Positions 25,986 through 35,850 are shown, numbered from the stretch's first letter. The stretch is 64,000 nt of DNA from SHZI01 sp031409515 (GCA_031409515.1 JANNXJ010000037.1:11781-75780), one strand, 5' to 3'. A program made the numbers and translations. The notes: a model not told the origin generated them from the letters alone.

Positions 25986-26460
25986 GTCACCCTACAGTCA
26001 AAAGCGAACCTTCCCCCTTGCAAAAGCCGGCGGGACAGGTTCAAATTGCTCCATCCGCCGCGCGCCTCACAGGCTTCAAGGCTGCGGCCCATATACGATT
26101 CAAGTACGATTCTAGATACAGATTCCAGACGGGCTACCCAGGTTAGTTGACCCGGACGGGACACGCAGGAAGCTCCAGAGAACGCTTCTCGATTTCGGAT
26201 TGTGCCCTATCCGGCCCCGCGCTTCACGCCGGCTTCATTGAAGAAGCCCGCCTGATGCCCCCGAAGCGACTTTCCTCGGGACGTGATTGTCGTCAGGAAA
26301 CGGCTTCCCGCGGCAGGCCTGCCAACGGTCTTCAGCCTGAGGGGTTGAACCTGCTGGCCCTGACGGTGCTGATCCCGTCGGACATTCGTCTTAATCCTCA
26401 ATTGGCAAACTCTCCATACCTTTCCCTTAAACACCAACCAACAGGACCATCCAGAGGACC
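25986..26460. promoter_or_regulatory. 475 bp divergent region between rhlB and trxA-rho
   Basis: No gene seen. It must hold the promoters of rhlB (minus) and trxA-rho (plus). An 11-nt tandem repeat TACGATTCAAG/TACGATTCTAG at 26094-26115 lies about 110 bp upstream of rhlB. Part may be leader RNA: in many proteobacteria rho is autoregulated through its own leader, but no attenuator is recognisable here by eye. Confidence 0.35.
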
Positions 26461-26781
26461 ATGAGCATAGTTCACGTCTCCGATGCCACATTCGAAGCGC
26501 AGGTACTGAAGTCCACCCGTCCCGTCCTTGTGGACTTCTGGGCCGAGTGGTGTGGCCCCTGCAAGAGTATTGCGCCGATCCTCGAGCAGATCGCCATCGA
26601 GTATCAGGACCGTATCGAGATCGCCAAGGTCGATGTCGAAGACAGCCAGAGCACTGCCATGAAGTACGGCATCCGCAGTATCCCGACGCTGATGCTTTTC
26701 AGGGACGGCGTGGTCGAGGCTCAGCACGTTGGCATCGTTTCCAGAGAGCAGTTGCAGAAGCTCCTCGAAGCCAAGCTCTAG
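26461..26781 (+). CDS. trxA: Thioredoxin
   Basis: 106-residue thioredoxin with the redox motif WAEWCGPCKS (about residues 28-37) and the cis-Pro loop SIPTLMLF. It donates electrons to cytoplasmic reductases and is kept reduced by thioredoxin reductase (not in this window). It sits 57 bp upstream of rho, the conserved trxA-rho order. Confidence 0.95.
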   Translation: MSIVHVSDATFEAQVLKSTRPVLVDFWAEWCGPCKSIAPILEQIAIEYQDRIEIAKVDVEDSQSTAMKYGIRSIPTLMLFRDGVVEAQHVGIVSREQLQKLLEAKL

Positions 26782-26838
26782 CCGGCCGCACGAACTCACC
26801 CGACTCAACTATCCAGTTTCACTTTCAAGGATCTATGC

Positions 26839-28362
<1,524 letters not shown>

Positions 28363-28383
28363 CCACCTCTCACGGGGCCTGCC

Positions 28384-28405
28384 GTAGGAGCGGCTTTAGC
28401 CGCGA
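28384..28405 (+). repeat. Single REP unit downstream of rho
   Basis: One 22-nt REP arm (starts GTAGGAGCGGCTTTAGCCGC) lies 21 bp after the rho stop, without a partner arm. The unit carries its own small hairpin, GCGGCTTTAGCCGC. Confidence 0.8.
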
Positions 28406-28424
28406 TTTCACCTGCGATCCGCCC

Positions 28425-28469
28425 GACAAGGCACCCGAGCCCCCCAGGGCTCGGGTGCCTTGTCCTTTT
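28425..28469 (+). terminator. Intrinsic terminator of trxA-rho
   Basis: Perfect 18-bp stem (28425-28442 with 28447-28464) and a 4-nt loop, followed by CTTTTC. It lies about 60 bp after the rho stop and is one of very few true intrinsic terminators in the window. Confidence 0.75.
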
Positions 28470-28584
28470 CCGGGCCCCATTCCGGAGAAAGCCCCAGGAT
28501 TTCCGCCTGGCCCGCAACCCGGCTCACCTGCATGCTTCCGCCGCTCATTCCTCTTTAGTGGACCGGACCGCCATGCTAGCATTA

Positions 28585-28602
28585 CCGTATTACCCATTAC
28601 GG
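28585..28602. promoter_or_regulatory. Palindromic candidate operator of the AbrB/MazF module
   Basis: Imperfect 18-bp palindrome with outer arms CCGTA/TACGG, centred about 18 bp before the antitoxin ATG, next to a -10-like TAGCAT. A likely autoregulation site, inferred from position only. Confidence 0.4.
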
Positions 28603-28611
28603 AGCGCCGAG

Positions 28612-28842
28612 ATGGCCGGAAACATCAGTCGGCTCACCAGCAAGTACCAGGCAACGGTGCCGGCAGCGGTCCGGGAGAGCCTGGGCTTGCAGGCTGGCGA
28701 CGCACTTCAGTTCGATGTGACCCCGAACGGCGTCCTGCTCACCAAGGCGACGGATCAGGATCTGGAGTTTGCCCGGGCGCTCACCGGCACACTGTCCGAG
28801 TGGTCGTCGGCGGCTGACGAGGAGGCGTACCGTGACCTATGA
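28612..28842 (+). CDS. AbrB/MazE-type antitoxin
   Basis: 76-residue swapped-hairpin AbrB protein. The segment SRLTSKYQATVPAAVRESLGLQAGD is the classic AbrB DNA-binding beta-hairpin. The C-terminal acidic part should bind the toxin. The ATG at 28612 with GGAG 8-11 nt upstream is preferred over an upstream in-frame ATG. Its end overlaps the toxin gene by 11 nt. Confidence 0.85.
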   Translation: MAGNISRLTSKYQATVPAAVRESLGLQAGDALQFDVTPNGVLLTKATDQDLEFARALTGTLSEWSSAADEEAYRDL

Positions 28843-29170
28843 CGTTTTTGACGTGGTCGTGGTGCCGTTTCCCTTTACCGACCGCGCTGCCACGCGCCGA
28901 CGTCCAGCTCTGGTGCTGTCCCACTCGCGGGCGCTTGGGGAGAATCCGGGGCGATCCGTCCTGGCAATGATCACGAGTGCCGACAATCCGGCGTGGCCAC
29001 TCGATGTTCCGGTGAAGGGTCAGGCGGCTGCAGGACTTCCGTCCCCGTCAGTCGTCCGGATGAAGCTGTTCACTTTGGATCAGGGTTTGATCCTGCGGAA
29101 GGTTGGCCAGCTCGGGCCAGGGGATCAGCAGCAGGTTCGAAAGACGTTGCGGGCGTTGCTGCCCGTTTAG
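28832..29170 (+). CDS. MazF/PemK-type toxin
   Basis: 112-residue PemK/MazF ribonuclease-type toxin. The start VTYDVFDVVVVPFPFTD, then RRPALVLS and VRMKLFTLDQGLILRKVGQL, are diagnostic. Families of this type cleave mRNA or rRNA at short sequences. The GTG at 28832 has GGAGG upstream and gives an 11 nt overlap with the antitoxin. It ends 10 bp from a convergent gene. Confidence 0.85.
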   Translation: MTYDVFDVVVVPFPFTDRAATRRRPALVLSHSRALGENPGRSVLAMITSADNPAWPLDVPVKGQAAAGLPSPSVVRMKLFTLDQGLILRKVGQLGPGDQQQVRKTLRALLPV

Positions 29171-29180
29171 TCCGACTGTT

Positions 29181-29594
29181 TTAGCCGACGCGCCTTAGTA
29201 CGGCCGCCAGTTCCACCGTCACGCGAAGCGACGCAAGGCGAAACCCGACCGTAACGAGTGCAACCAGCAGCAGGCCGATGCCCGGCATGAGCGCGGCAGT
29301 GCCCTGGTTGATGCTCATCTGGAAAGGCACCCGCAGCCCGGCAGGCGGGAACGACCGGGTCCTTAGTGTCTTTATTCCCAGCCAGGCGGTCAGCCCTGCC
29401 ACACCCAGCAGTAGCACCAGCTTCACCAGCTCCTCGTAGATCAGCCGGTTCGCCTGGAGCGCGCTGCTCGCAGCCGCCCCTGGCAGCCCGTAGAGAGCAT
29501 TGGCAATGGGCCACAGCAAGAGGAACCATCCAGCGGCGAATAGCCCGGTGCCAACCAGCCAGCGGCGTCGGATAGCCGGGTCGGCGGGAATCAT
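29181..29594 (-). CDS. Small membrane protein of unknown function
   Basis: 137 residues with about three predicted membrane helices (roughly 13-33, 57-75 and 98-118). No known motif. The start overlaps the preceding acetyltransferase stop by 4 nt (ATGA), so it is translated last in a three-gene operon with the acetyltransferase and methyltransferase. Function not assigned. Confidence 0.6.
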   Translation of the reverse strand: MIPADPAIRRRWLVGTGLFAAGWFLLLWPIANALYGLPGAAASSALQANRLIYEELVKLVLLLGVAGLTAWLGIKTLRTRSFPPAGLRVPFQMSINQGTAALMPGIGLLLVALVTVGFRLASLRVTVELAAVLRRVG

Positions 29595-30109
29595 CGGGGA
29601 GAAGTTCCGGAGGCAAACAGCAGCAGTTCCTCAGTTGAGTCGGGCAGCGTCACCGTCCGTTCCCGGCGCATGCCGATCTTCTCCAGGAGTTGTATCGAGC
29701 TCAGGTTGTCGGGAGCCGTAAAGCCCACGATGCGCTTCAGCCCGAGAGTCCCATGCCCGTATGCCAAGGTAGCCCACGCCGCTTCCCGCGCATACCCCTT
29801 GGCCCGGAACGCCGGGAGAAAGGCGAAACCGATATCCACGTCTGCCACGCCGTCCCGCCGGATCAGCCCGCACATACCGATGGGCATGTGGCTGTCCTGC
29901 AGGTCCACGCGCCAAAGACCGAAACCTGCGCGGGCATACATGGCGACTGGTCCGTTAACGAGATAGCGTTGTGCATCATCCAGAGTGCGCACGCTCTTGT
30001 CGCCAATGAACCGCAGCCAGTCGGAATCGTTGAGCAGCTCGAGGATGAAGGGCGCGTCAGACTCGGTGAAGCGCTGGAGGAGGAGGCGCGACGTGCTGAG
30101 TTCAGTCAA
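29591..30109 (-). CDS. GNAT-family N-acetyltransferase (RimJ/RimL type)
   Basis: 172-residue GNAT acetyltransferase. It starts TSRLLLQRFTESDAPFILEL, has GMCGLIRRDGVADVDIGFAF and the acetyl-CoA loop in FRAKGYAREAAWATLAYG, and ends with the TAPDNLSSIQLLEKIGMR segment. This pattern is typical of RimJ/RimL-like enzymes acting on protein N-termini or small molecules; the substrate is unknown. The likely start is a TTG at 30109, 2 nt after the upstream stop; the frame is open much further but only antisense. Confidence 0.8.
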   Translation of the reverse strand: MTELSTSRLLLQRFTESDAPFILELLNDSDWLRFIGDKSVRTLDDAQRYLVNGPVAMYARAGFGLWRVDLQDSHMPIGMCGLIRRDGVADVDIGFAFLPAFRAKGYAREAAWATLAYGHGTLGLKRIVGFTAPDNLSSIQLLEKIGMRRERTVTLPDSTEELLLFASGTSPR

Positions 30110-30111
30110 GC

Positions 30112-30573
30112 CTAGAACCAGCGGCGGACACGCGCCCGGTAGGCGGCAAACTCCGCGCCGAAGAGCCCCGCGAGAGCCCGCTCTTCCGGTCCGATCTGGA
30201 ACCGGTTCATGTAGAGCACGAACAGCGGGGCGCCGACCAGGCCGGCGAGCGTGCCGAGCCACGCGGACCAGCCCAGCAGCCAGGCGGCCATACCGAGGTA
30301 CATCGGGTTGCGGGTGTAGGCGTAGATTCCGGACGTGACCAGGGCCGTGGCAGTTTCCGGTTTGACGGGATTCAGAGTGGTCTTCGCCCGACTGACCGTG
30401 CGGGCCCCGGCGCCGGCCAGCGCCAGGCCCAGGATCACGAATGCGATGGCACCCCCGAGCCTGAACGCTAAAGGCAGGGTCGTCGGCGGGAAGGCGGACG
30501 AGGCCAGCCAGGCGACGAGGCCCATGAGCAGGCCAGCGAGGGGTGGAGGGATTCGGGTTTCGAGGGCGTTCAT
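30112..30573 (-). CDS. Isoprenylcysteine carboxyl methyltransferase-like membrane protein
   Basis: 153-residue membrane protein of the ICMT/PEMT-like methyltransferase superfamily. Several hydrophobic helices are present. The SAM-binding hallmark GIYAYTRNPMYLGM is followed by the C-terminal EERAL..FGAEFAAYRARVRRW motif. Bacterial members methylate unknown lipids or small molecules. First gene of an operon with an acetyltransferase and a small membrane protein. Confidence 0.8.
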   Translation of the reverse strand: MNALETRIPPPLAGLLMGLVAWLASSAFPPTTLPLAFRLGGAIAFVILGLALAGAGARTVSRAKTTLNPVKPETATALVTSGIYAYTRNPMYLGMAAWLLGWSAWLGTLAGLVGAPLFVLYMNRFQIGPEERALAGLFGAEFAAYRARVRRWF

Positions 30574-30740
30574 GGTTTCCCCGCTGGATGGTGAGTGAAA
30601 CTCTGCAGATAGAGGGGATTCTACGGTGCCCGAAGCCGGGGACCGGGCTCAGACTTGGACATCTACCGCATTGGGTCTTTGACATAAGAGCAGCCATGCC
30701 AGAATTGCAGAAAAGCAGCAAAGCCGCAATACTTGCAGCC

Positions 30741-30983
30741 ATGAAAGCCGCACTCACCATCAGCAGCCGGGGGACACTGACCCTGCCCGCCAAGCTCCGG
30801 CAGAGCCTGGGGCTTAAGGCGGACGACCAATTGATTGCCGAGACCGTTCCGGAGGGCCTGCTGCTCCGTCCGGCGGTGACGTTGCCGGTTGAGATCTACA
30901 GCGAGCAAAGAATCGCCGAGTTCGATGCGGCGGAAGCCGAGCTCACCGGGGTGCTTAAGCCCAGGAAGCGGCGCAGCCGCTAG
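30741..30983 (+). CDS. AbrB-type antitoxin (VapB)
   Basis: 80-residue AbrB-fold protein. MKAALTISSRGTLTLPAKLRQSLGLKADDQ is the DNA-binding hairpin; the C-terminal tail is basic (KPRKRRSR). An upstream ATG at 30696 would add 15 residues and cannot be excluded; TTGACA at 30679-30684 may be a -35 box. The PIN toxin gene begins 11 nt downstream, making a VapBC-like pair. Confidence 0.78.
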   Translation: MKAALTISSRGTLTLPAKLRQSLGLKADDQLIAETVPEGLLLRPAVTLPVEIYSEQRIAEFDAAEAELTGVLKPRKRRSR

Positions 30984-30994
30984 GGCCTTCGCCC

Positions 30995-31417
30995 GTGCGG
31001 ATCTTTCTCGACGCGAACATTCTTTTCTCTGCCGCCAAGTCCGACGGCGCCGTGCGTCAGTTGCTGCGGCTGACGATGGACGCGGGCCACGAATGCTGGA
31101 TTGACCCCTACGTCGAGGCGGAGGCACGCCGCAACCTGGAGGCCAAGGCGCCGAAGTCTGTTGCCGTACTGGAGCGGCTGCTGGCTGAGTGTCACTCGGC
31201 GCCGTTCCGGCCGATCACTCCGGAACTCGATCAAGATCTGGCTGCCCTCCACGAGAAAGACCGGCCTGTGCTGGCGGCAGCGATTCGCCTGGGGTGTGAA
31301 GTGCTGATCACTGGTGACAAGACGCACTTTGGCTCGTTGTATGGCGAGCGGGTCCGTGGCGTGGTGGTTCACTCGCCTGCCACGTTCTTGTCCGGGGTGC
31401 TTAGCGGGAAGAAGTGA
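30995..31417 (+). CDS. PIN-domain toxin (VapC type)
   Basis: 140-residue PIN-domain ribonuclease. The first metal ligand is in MRIFLDANILFSAA (Asp6), Glu is in DPYVEAEARRNLE, and later Asp residues are in LHEKDRPVLAAAI and LITGDKTHFG. GTG start. It follows the AbrB-type antitoxin directly. Expected to cut RNA when free of antitoxin. Confidence 0.82.
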   Translation: MRIFLDANILFSAAKSDGAVRQLLRLTMDAGHECWIDPYVEAEARRNLEAKAPKSVAVLERLLAECHSAPFRPITPELDQDLAALHEKDRPVLAAAIRLGCEVLITGDKTHFGSLYGERVRGVVVHSPATFLSGVLSGKK

Positions 31418-31502
31418 GCATTGCTAATCATTTGACGCTTAACGTTTGAACTCAGCCGCGCGTGGCGGCCGCAGGCCGCGGCGCGCCGGCTGGAGTGATT
31501 GG

Positions 31503-31805
31503 TTAGCGGTCCTGAACCCGTGACTCCCAGTACTCAGGACGCCGGGACTGATGTGCCACAGCGAAGATGACGATGCCAGCTGCGACTTCGCGGTAGACGA
31601 CGGAGAAGGGAAAGCCCTGGAGAAACACACGCCGGGTATTCGCCGCAGCCGGCGACCCAGCATGAGGGAAGGCCAGCGCGCGGGCCGCTGCCTCTTCGAC
31701 CGCGGCGGTGAAGCGAGCGCCAAGGCCAGCCTGCTCCTGGTTGTAGTAGGCAATCTCAGCGAGGAACTCACGGCGCGCAGCCGGTACGAACCGGGCCAAT
31801 TTCAC
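31503..31805 (-). CDS. RelE/ParE-family toxin
   Basis: 100-residue RelE/ParE-superfamily toxin: FVPAARREFLAEIAYYNQEQAGLGARF at the start and FPFSVVYREVAAGIVIFAVAHQSRRPEYW at the end are typical. ParE-like members poison gyrase and RelE-like members cut mRNA on ribosomes; which applies cannot be told here. GTG start overlaps the antitoxin end by 4 nt. Confidence 0.85.
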   Translation of the reverse strand: MKLARFVPAARREFLAEIAYYNQEQAGLGARFTAAVEEAAARALAFPHAGSPAAANTRRVFLQGFPFSVVYREVAAGIVIFAVAHQSRRPEYWESRVQDR

Positions 31806-32032
31806 CGAGACAGGCGCCGGGCTTCGGCAAATACGTCTTCGGCAGCGTAGGTCTGGGTTTCGCCACGGTCATAGGCGGCCACACGCGCCTCTATCTCCCG
31901 GTCCCAGGAGGTCTCAATGTCCGATAGCGGCGGGACCTGCAGCGACGCGAGCAGGGAATCCGCCAGCTGAGCCCGTTCCTCTGCTGCAAGGGCGCGAGCC
32001 ATTTGCTCCAAGTCTTTCAGGGAAGAGGCCAT
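31802..32032 (-). CDS. Antitoxin, addiction module component family
   Basis: 76-residue antitoxin of the putative addiction module component family. The helical segment ALAAEERAQLADSLLASL with a downstream SWDREIEARVAAYDRGE region is typical. It pairs with the RelE/ParE toxin that overlaps its 3' end. A perfect 20-bp palindrome lies about 87 bp upstream. Confidence 0.82.
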   Translation of the reverse strand: MASSLKDLEQMARALAAEERAQLADSLLASLQVPPLSDIETSWDREIEARVAAYDRGETQTYAAEDVFAEARRLSR

Positions 32033-32118
32033 GTTATGTCTCCCTCATGGACGCATAGATCTTACGCCGCGATCCGCGGTCTGTCGCGGACCGCTAACTA
32101 TTAATTAGGTGGCAAAAG

Positions 32119-32138
32119 TGACGTGTTGAAACACGTCA
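32119..32138. promoter_or_regulatory. Perfect 20-bp palindrome between the toxin-antitoxin module and purD
   Basis: TGACGTGTT-GA-AACACGTCA, arms of 9 bp. It could be an operator for the antitoxin gene (start 32032) or, read on the minus strand where it is followed by CTTTTG, a weak terminator for purD. The 285 bp gap holds no gene. Confidence 0.4.
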
Positions 32139-32299
32139 AAGCTGCTGCATAACTTGCCAGGCAGATACTCACACCCATGATTTACCTCAACTCGCAGGGT
32201 GGTTAAACGGGCAGCGCCGGAAGGAAGCTGAGCGGCAGCGACATCCGGGTGGGGAGATTGCCGGTCGGGGGTGGGGGAGGCGCAAGGGTGGGATTGGGA

Positions 32300-32321
32300 T
32301 CGCGCCTGAAGGCGCTCCTAC
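32300..32321 (-). repeat. Half REP element supplying the purD stop
   Basis: A single REP arm on the minus strand (tip CTCCTAC). Its TAG (32318-32320, minus) is the purD stop codon. Confidence 0.8.
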
Positions 32322-33607
32322 GGGGTTCGCGCAATTGCTCTGTAGGCGATATCGCGGCGGTAGAGCGCGTCTTTGAACTTGATCTGTTCCACTACCCGGT
32401 AGGCCTCTGACTGGGCGGCCTGCACGGTGTCGCCGGTGCCGACGACGCACAAGACCCGGCCGCCCCGCGTCACGATCTTCTCGCTGGCGTCGACCCCGGT
32501 GCCCGCATGGAAGACCTTGCTGGTGGGTGAAGGGCCGGTGGGCAGGCCGGTGATCTCGTCGCCCTTCCGGTAGTCGCCGGGGTAGCCACCGGCAGCCATC
32601 ACCACACCGACGGCGGGGCGTGGATCCCACTCGACTTTGGTTTTGCCGAGCTTGCCTTCCAGCGCCGCATCGATCAGCTGCAGGAGTCCGGTCTTCAGGC
32701 GGAAAAGAATCGGCTGGGTTTCCGGGTCGCCGAAGCGGCAGTTGAATTCGAGGACTTTCGGCGTACCGTCGGGGCCAATCATCAGGCCCGCATACAGGAA
32801 GCCTGTGTAGCGCACGCCTTCCGCTCTCAGGCCCTCAACCACGGGACGCAGCACTTCATTCATCACGCGCTGGGCGATGGCGTCGGTGACCACCGGGGCG
32901 GGTGAGTAGGCCCCCATGCCGCCCGTGTTCGGGCCCTGGTCACCATCGTCCCTGGCCTTGTGATCCTGGGACGTGGCGAGGGGCAGGATCGCGCCGTCGA
33001 CGCCGACCATGGCGATGAAGCTTGCCTCCTCACCAGCCAGAAACTCCTCGATTACCACCCGGTCACCCGCGTCACCGAAGCTGCGTTCGCCCAGCATGTC
33101 GGTTACGGCGGCGTGGGCCTCCTTCAGCGTGTGCGCGACGACGACGCCTTTGCCGGCAGCGAGTCCGTCAGCCTTGACGACGATTGGCGCGCCCACTTCC
33201 TCCAGATAGGCCTGGGCCTCCTCCAGGTCAGTGAAGGACGCGTGGTGCGCCGTCGGGATCCGGTGTCGGACCATGAATTCCTTGGCGAAGGTCTTGGAGC
33301 TCTCGAGCCGGGCCGCCTGCTTGCGCGGGCCGAAGCAGCGCAGGCCGGAGTTCCAGAAGCGGTCAACGATGCCGGCAGCCAGCGGCGCCTCGGGGCCGAT
33401 CACAGTGAGTCCGACGTGCTCCTCTTTTGCGAGTTTCAGGAGTGCATCGATGTCCTCGGCAGCGACCGGCGCATTGCGCACCTTTGGTTCCAGCGCGGTG
33501 CCTGCGTTGCCCGGCGCGACGATGACTTCCTCGACATCCTTTGACTGGGCCAGCTTCCAGGCCAGGGCGTGTTCGCGACCGCCACCGCCGACGACGAGGA
33601 TTTTCAT
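32318..33607 (-). CDS. purD: Phosphoribosylamine-glycine ligase
   Basis: ATP-grasp enzyme of purine synthesis that joins phosphoribosylamine and glycine. It is 429 residues, as in E. coli. MKILVVGGGGREHALAWKLA is the N-terminal loop, KADGLAAGKGVVVA the ATP-binding strand, and DHKARDDGDQGPNTGGMGAYSPAP and EFNCRFGDPETQ the catalytic segments. It follows purH by 2 nt, forming fis-purH-purD. The stop is inside a REP arm. Confidence 0.96.
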   Translation of the reverse strand: MKILVVGGGGREHALAWKLAQSKDVEEVIVAPGNAGTALEPKVRNAPVAAEDIDALLKLAKEEHVGLTVIGPEAPLAAGIVDRFWNSGLRCFGPRKQAARLESSKTFAKEFMVRHRIPTAHHASFTDLEEAQAYLEEVGAPIVVKADGLAAGKGVVVAHTLKEAHAAVTDMLGERSFGDAGDRVVIEEFLAGEEASFIAMVGVDGAILPLATSQDHKARDDGDQGPNTGGMGAYSPAPVVTDAIAQRVMNEVLRPVVEGLRAEGVRYTGFLYAGLMIGPDGTPKVLEFNCRFGDPETQPILFRLKTGLLQLIDAALEGKLGKTKVEWDPRPAVGVVMAAGGYPGDYRKGDEITGLPTGPSPTSKVFHAGTGVDASEKIVTRGGRVLCVVGTGDTVQAAQSEAYRVVEQIKFKDALYRRDIAYRAIARTP

Positions 33608-33609
33608 GG

Positions 33610-35154
33610 CTAATGCCTGAAGTGCCGCATGCCCGTGAACAGCATGGCCATGCCGTGCTCGTCTGCTGCGGCGATGACTTCTGCATCGCGCACCGAACCG
33701 CCGGGCTGAATGAGGGTGCGGATGCCAAAACTCGCTGCCAGATCTACCCCGTCCCGGAAGGGAAAGAAGGCGTCGGAGGCCAGGGCGGCGCCAGCGGTCT
33801 TCAGGCCCGCTTCCTCGGCCTTCCAGGCCGCGATGCGCACACTCATCACCCGGCTCATCTGCCCCGCGCCGATACCAATGGTGGCGCCGTCCCGGACGAA
33901 GAGGATGGCGTTGGACTTCACCGAGCGCACCAGCTTCCAGGCCAGTGCCGCGTCGGCCCGCTCGGCGGCAGTCGGCTGGCGTTGGGTGACGACGCGCAGT
34001 TCACTGTCGGGGACGGTGGCCACGTCGGCATCCTGGACCAGCATGCCGCCCTCGAGCTGCTCGACCCGGAGACCCGGCGGCAGCACCGGGCGCAGCGGCC
34101 CCGTCTCCAGCACGCGAATGTTTGGCTTGCGGGCCAGCGCTGTGAGCGCTTCGGGCGTGTAGGCCGGGGCCACCAGCACTTCGACAAACTGCCGCTCAAC
34201 GATCGTGGTCGCCAGCCCGCCATCGACGGTGGTGTTAAAGGCGATGATGCCCCCGAAGGCGGAAGTGGGGTCTGTGGCATAGGCCTTCTCATAGGCTGCA
34301 AGGGCAGACGTGCCGAGGCCCACGCCGCAGGGGTTCGCATGCTTGACGATGACGCAGGCAGGCGCGGCCAGCAGGCGCACGCATTCGAGGGCCGCGTCCG
34401 CATCGGCCAGATTATTGAAGGACAGTTCTTTCCCCTGGCGGAACGTTGCGCCCACCACGGTATCGGTAGCGCCACCGGGCAGCGTATAGAGGCCCGCCCG
34501 CTGGTGCGGGTTCTCGCCATAGCGCAGGGTGTCCCGCAACGTCAGTCCCAGCGGGTAGCGGGCTGGCAGGGCAGTATCCCCATCAGCGTGGCGCAGCCAG
34601 TTGAAGACGGCGGCGTCGTAGCTGGCCGTGTGGGCGAACGCCTTGCGGGCGAGGTAGCGGCGCGTGTCGAGGCCCACGCTACCGTTTTGCTCGAGTTCAC
34701 CGAGAACGGGCTCGTAGTCGGCCGGATCCACCAGCACGGCCACGAAGGCGTGGTTCTTCGCTGCGGCCCGGAGCATTGCCGGCCCGCCGACGTCGATGTT
34801 CTCGATGGCGTCGTCCCGCGTGCAGTCCGGGCGGCTTACAGTGGCTTCGAAGGGATAGAGATTGACCACCAGAAGGTCGATGGGGCCGATGCCGTGCTCG
34901 CGCATTACTGCGTCGTCCAGGCCACGACGGCCCAGCAGGCCCCCGTGAATGGCGGGATGGAGGGTCTTTACCCGCCCGTCCATGATTTCTGGAAAGCCAG
35001 TGATTTCAGACACATCCGTAACCGGCAGGTTGGCGTTACGGAGCGCGGCAGCGGTGCCGCCGGTGGAAATCAGGTCGAAGCCCAAGTTCCGGAGCCGGGT
35101 GGCGAGATCGACAACGCCGGCCTTGTCAGACACGCTGATAAGTGCGCGCCTCAT
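33610..35154 (-). CDS. purH: Bifunctional AICAR transformylase/IMP cyclohydrolase
   Basis: 514-residue enzyme for the last two steps of IMP synthesis. The N-terminal cyclohydrolase domain has ISVSDKAGVVDLA and TGFPEIMDGRVKTLHPAIHGG. The C-terminal transformylase has RYGENPHQ, VKHANPCG and SDAFFPFRDGVD. Complete length for the family. It sits between fis and purD, the order seen in Pseudomonas. Confidence 0.96.
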   Translation of the reverse strand: MRRALISVSDKAGVVDLATRLRNLGFDLISTGGTAAALRNANLPVTDVSEITGFPEIMDGRVKTLHPAIHGGLLGRRGLDDAVMREHGIGPIDLLVVNLYPFEATVSRPDCTRDDAIENIDVGGPAMLRAAAKNHAFVAVLVDPADYEPVLGELEQNGSVGLDTRRYLARKAFAHTASYDAAVFNWLRHADGDTALPARYPLGLTLRDTLRYGENPHQRAGLYTLPGGATDTVVGATFRQGKELSFNNLADADAALECVRLLAAPACVIVKHANPCGVGLGTSALAAYEKAYATDPTSAFGGIIAFNTTVDGGLATTIVERQFVEVLVAPAYTPEALTALARKPNIRVLETGPLRPVLPPGLRVEQLEGGMLVQDADVATVPDSELRVVTQRQPTAAERADAALAWKLVRSVKSNAILFVRDGATIGIGAGQMSRVMSVRIAAWKAEEAGLKTAGAALASDAFFPFRDGVDLAASFGIRTLIQPGGSVRDAEVIAAADEHGMAMLFTGMRHFRH

Positions 35155-35208
35155 GCCGCCGCCCTACCCGCCGCCACACTGCCCGTCGCCACGCTACTTG
35201 CCGCCGCG

Positions 35209-35523
35209 CTAGCCGAGCAGCTGGTAGTGCCGGAGTTTCTTGCGCAAGGTCGCGCGATTGATACCAAGGATCTCGGCGGCCACGCTCTGGTTGCCCTTGG
35301 TGTAGTCCAGCACTGTCTTGAACAGGGGTTCTTCAACTTCGCCCAGAACCAGTTCATAGAGATCACCCGGCCGGTGGCCATTGAGATCGCCGAAGTATTT
35401 CTGCAGGGCTTCTTCAGTGGAGTCACGGAGCGGACGGTTCCGGACGCGAATGGTGGAAGCACCTTGGCGTGGCGAAGCGTGCTTCCTGGTTGAGTTTTTG
35501 CTGCGTACCTTTTTCGCTACCAC
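35209..35523 (-). CDS. fis: Fis-family DNA-binding protein
   Basis: 104-residue nucleoid protein. The helix-turn-helix C-terminus NQSVAAEILGINRATLRKKLRHYQLL is the Fis hallmark. EEPLFKTVLDYTKGN precedes it, as in E. coli Fis. The GTG at 35523 with a GGGGCGGGGA upstream region gives the family length (98 in E. coli); the frame is open 25 codons more. It heads fis-purH-purD. The dusB gene that often precedes fis is absent here. Confidence 0.9.
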   Translation of the reverse strand: MVAKKVRSKNSTRKHASPRQGASTIRVRNRPLRDSTEEALQKYFGDLNGHRPGDLYELVLGEVEEPLFKTVLDYTKGNQSVAAEILGINRATLRKKLRHYQLLG

Positions 35524-35850
35524 TCCCCGCCCCCCAAGAAAGACCAACCCCGGTTGCCATCGTGGTGTTGCCGCTGCCGGCATTATCACCAAAGGCAATA
35601 ATTCTCAAGCGCTTTTAAAGCTCTGGTAAAGCTCTGGATGCTCGCGGCGAATCGTCGAAGAATTATTGGCCACTCGCGAGTGAGAGAAAGCATAGCACGA
35701 CGAAACCGAGTGCTGTGTTCTTGTTCAGCGTATCTGCGCAGTGGTTAATCGCAGGTTGATACGCAAGGGCTGTTGTTGCCGGTGCTGCGCCTGTGGACAA
35801 ACAGTTGCGCGTGATTCGTGAGGTGAGTTCAGCGCGCCCAGGCGTCGCGC
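35524..35850 (-). promoter_or_regulatory. 327 bp upstream region of fis-purHD
   Basis: No gene seen. On the minus strand, TTGAGA at 35601-35606 and a GATAAT-like -10 about 15 nt downstream could form a promoter. An 11-nt perfect tandem repeat TAAAGCTCTGG occupies 35616-35637. The gap is where dusB would be expected in many relatives. Confidence 0.35.

Noticed and set aside
33541..35493. Plus-strand open frame of 650 codons
   Set aside because: Antisense to purH and the end of purD; no domain and atypical composition.
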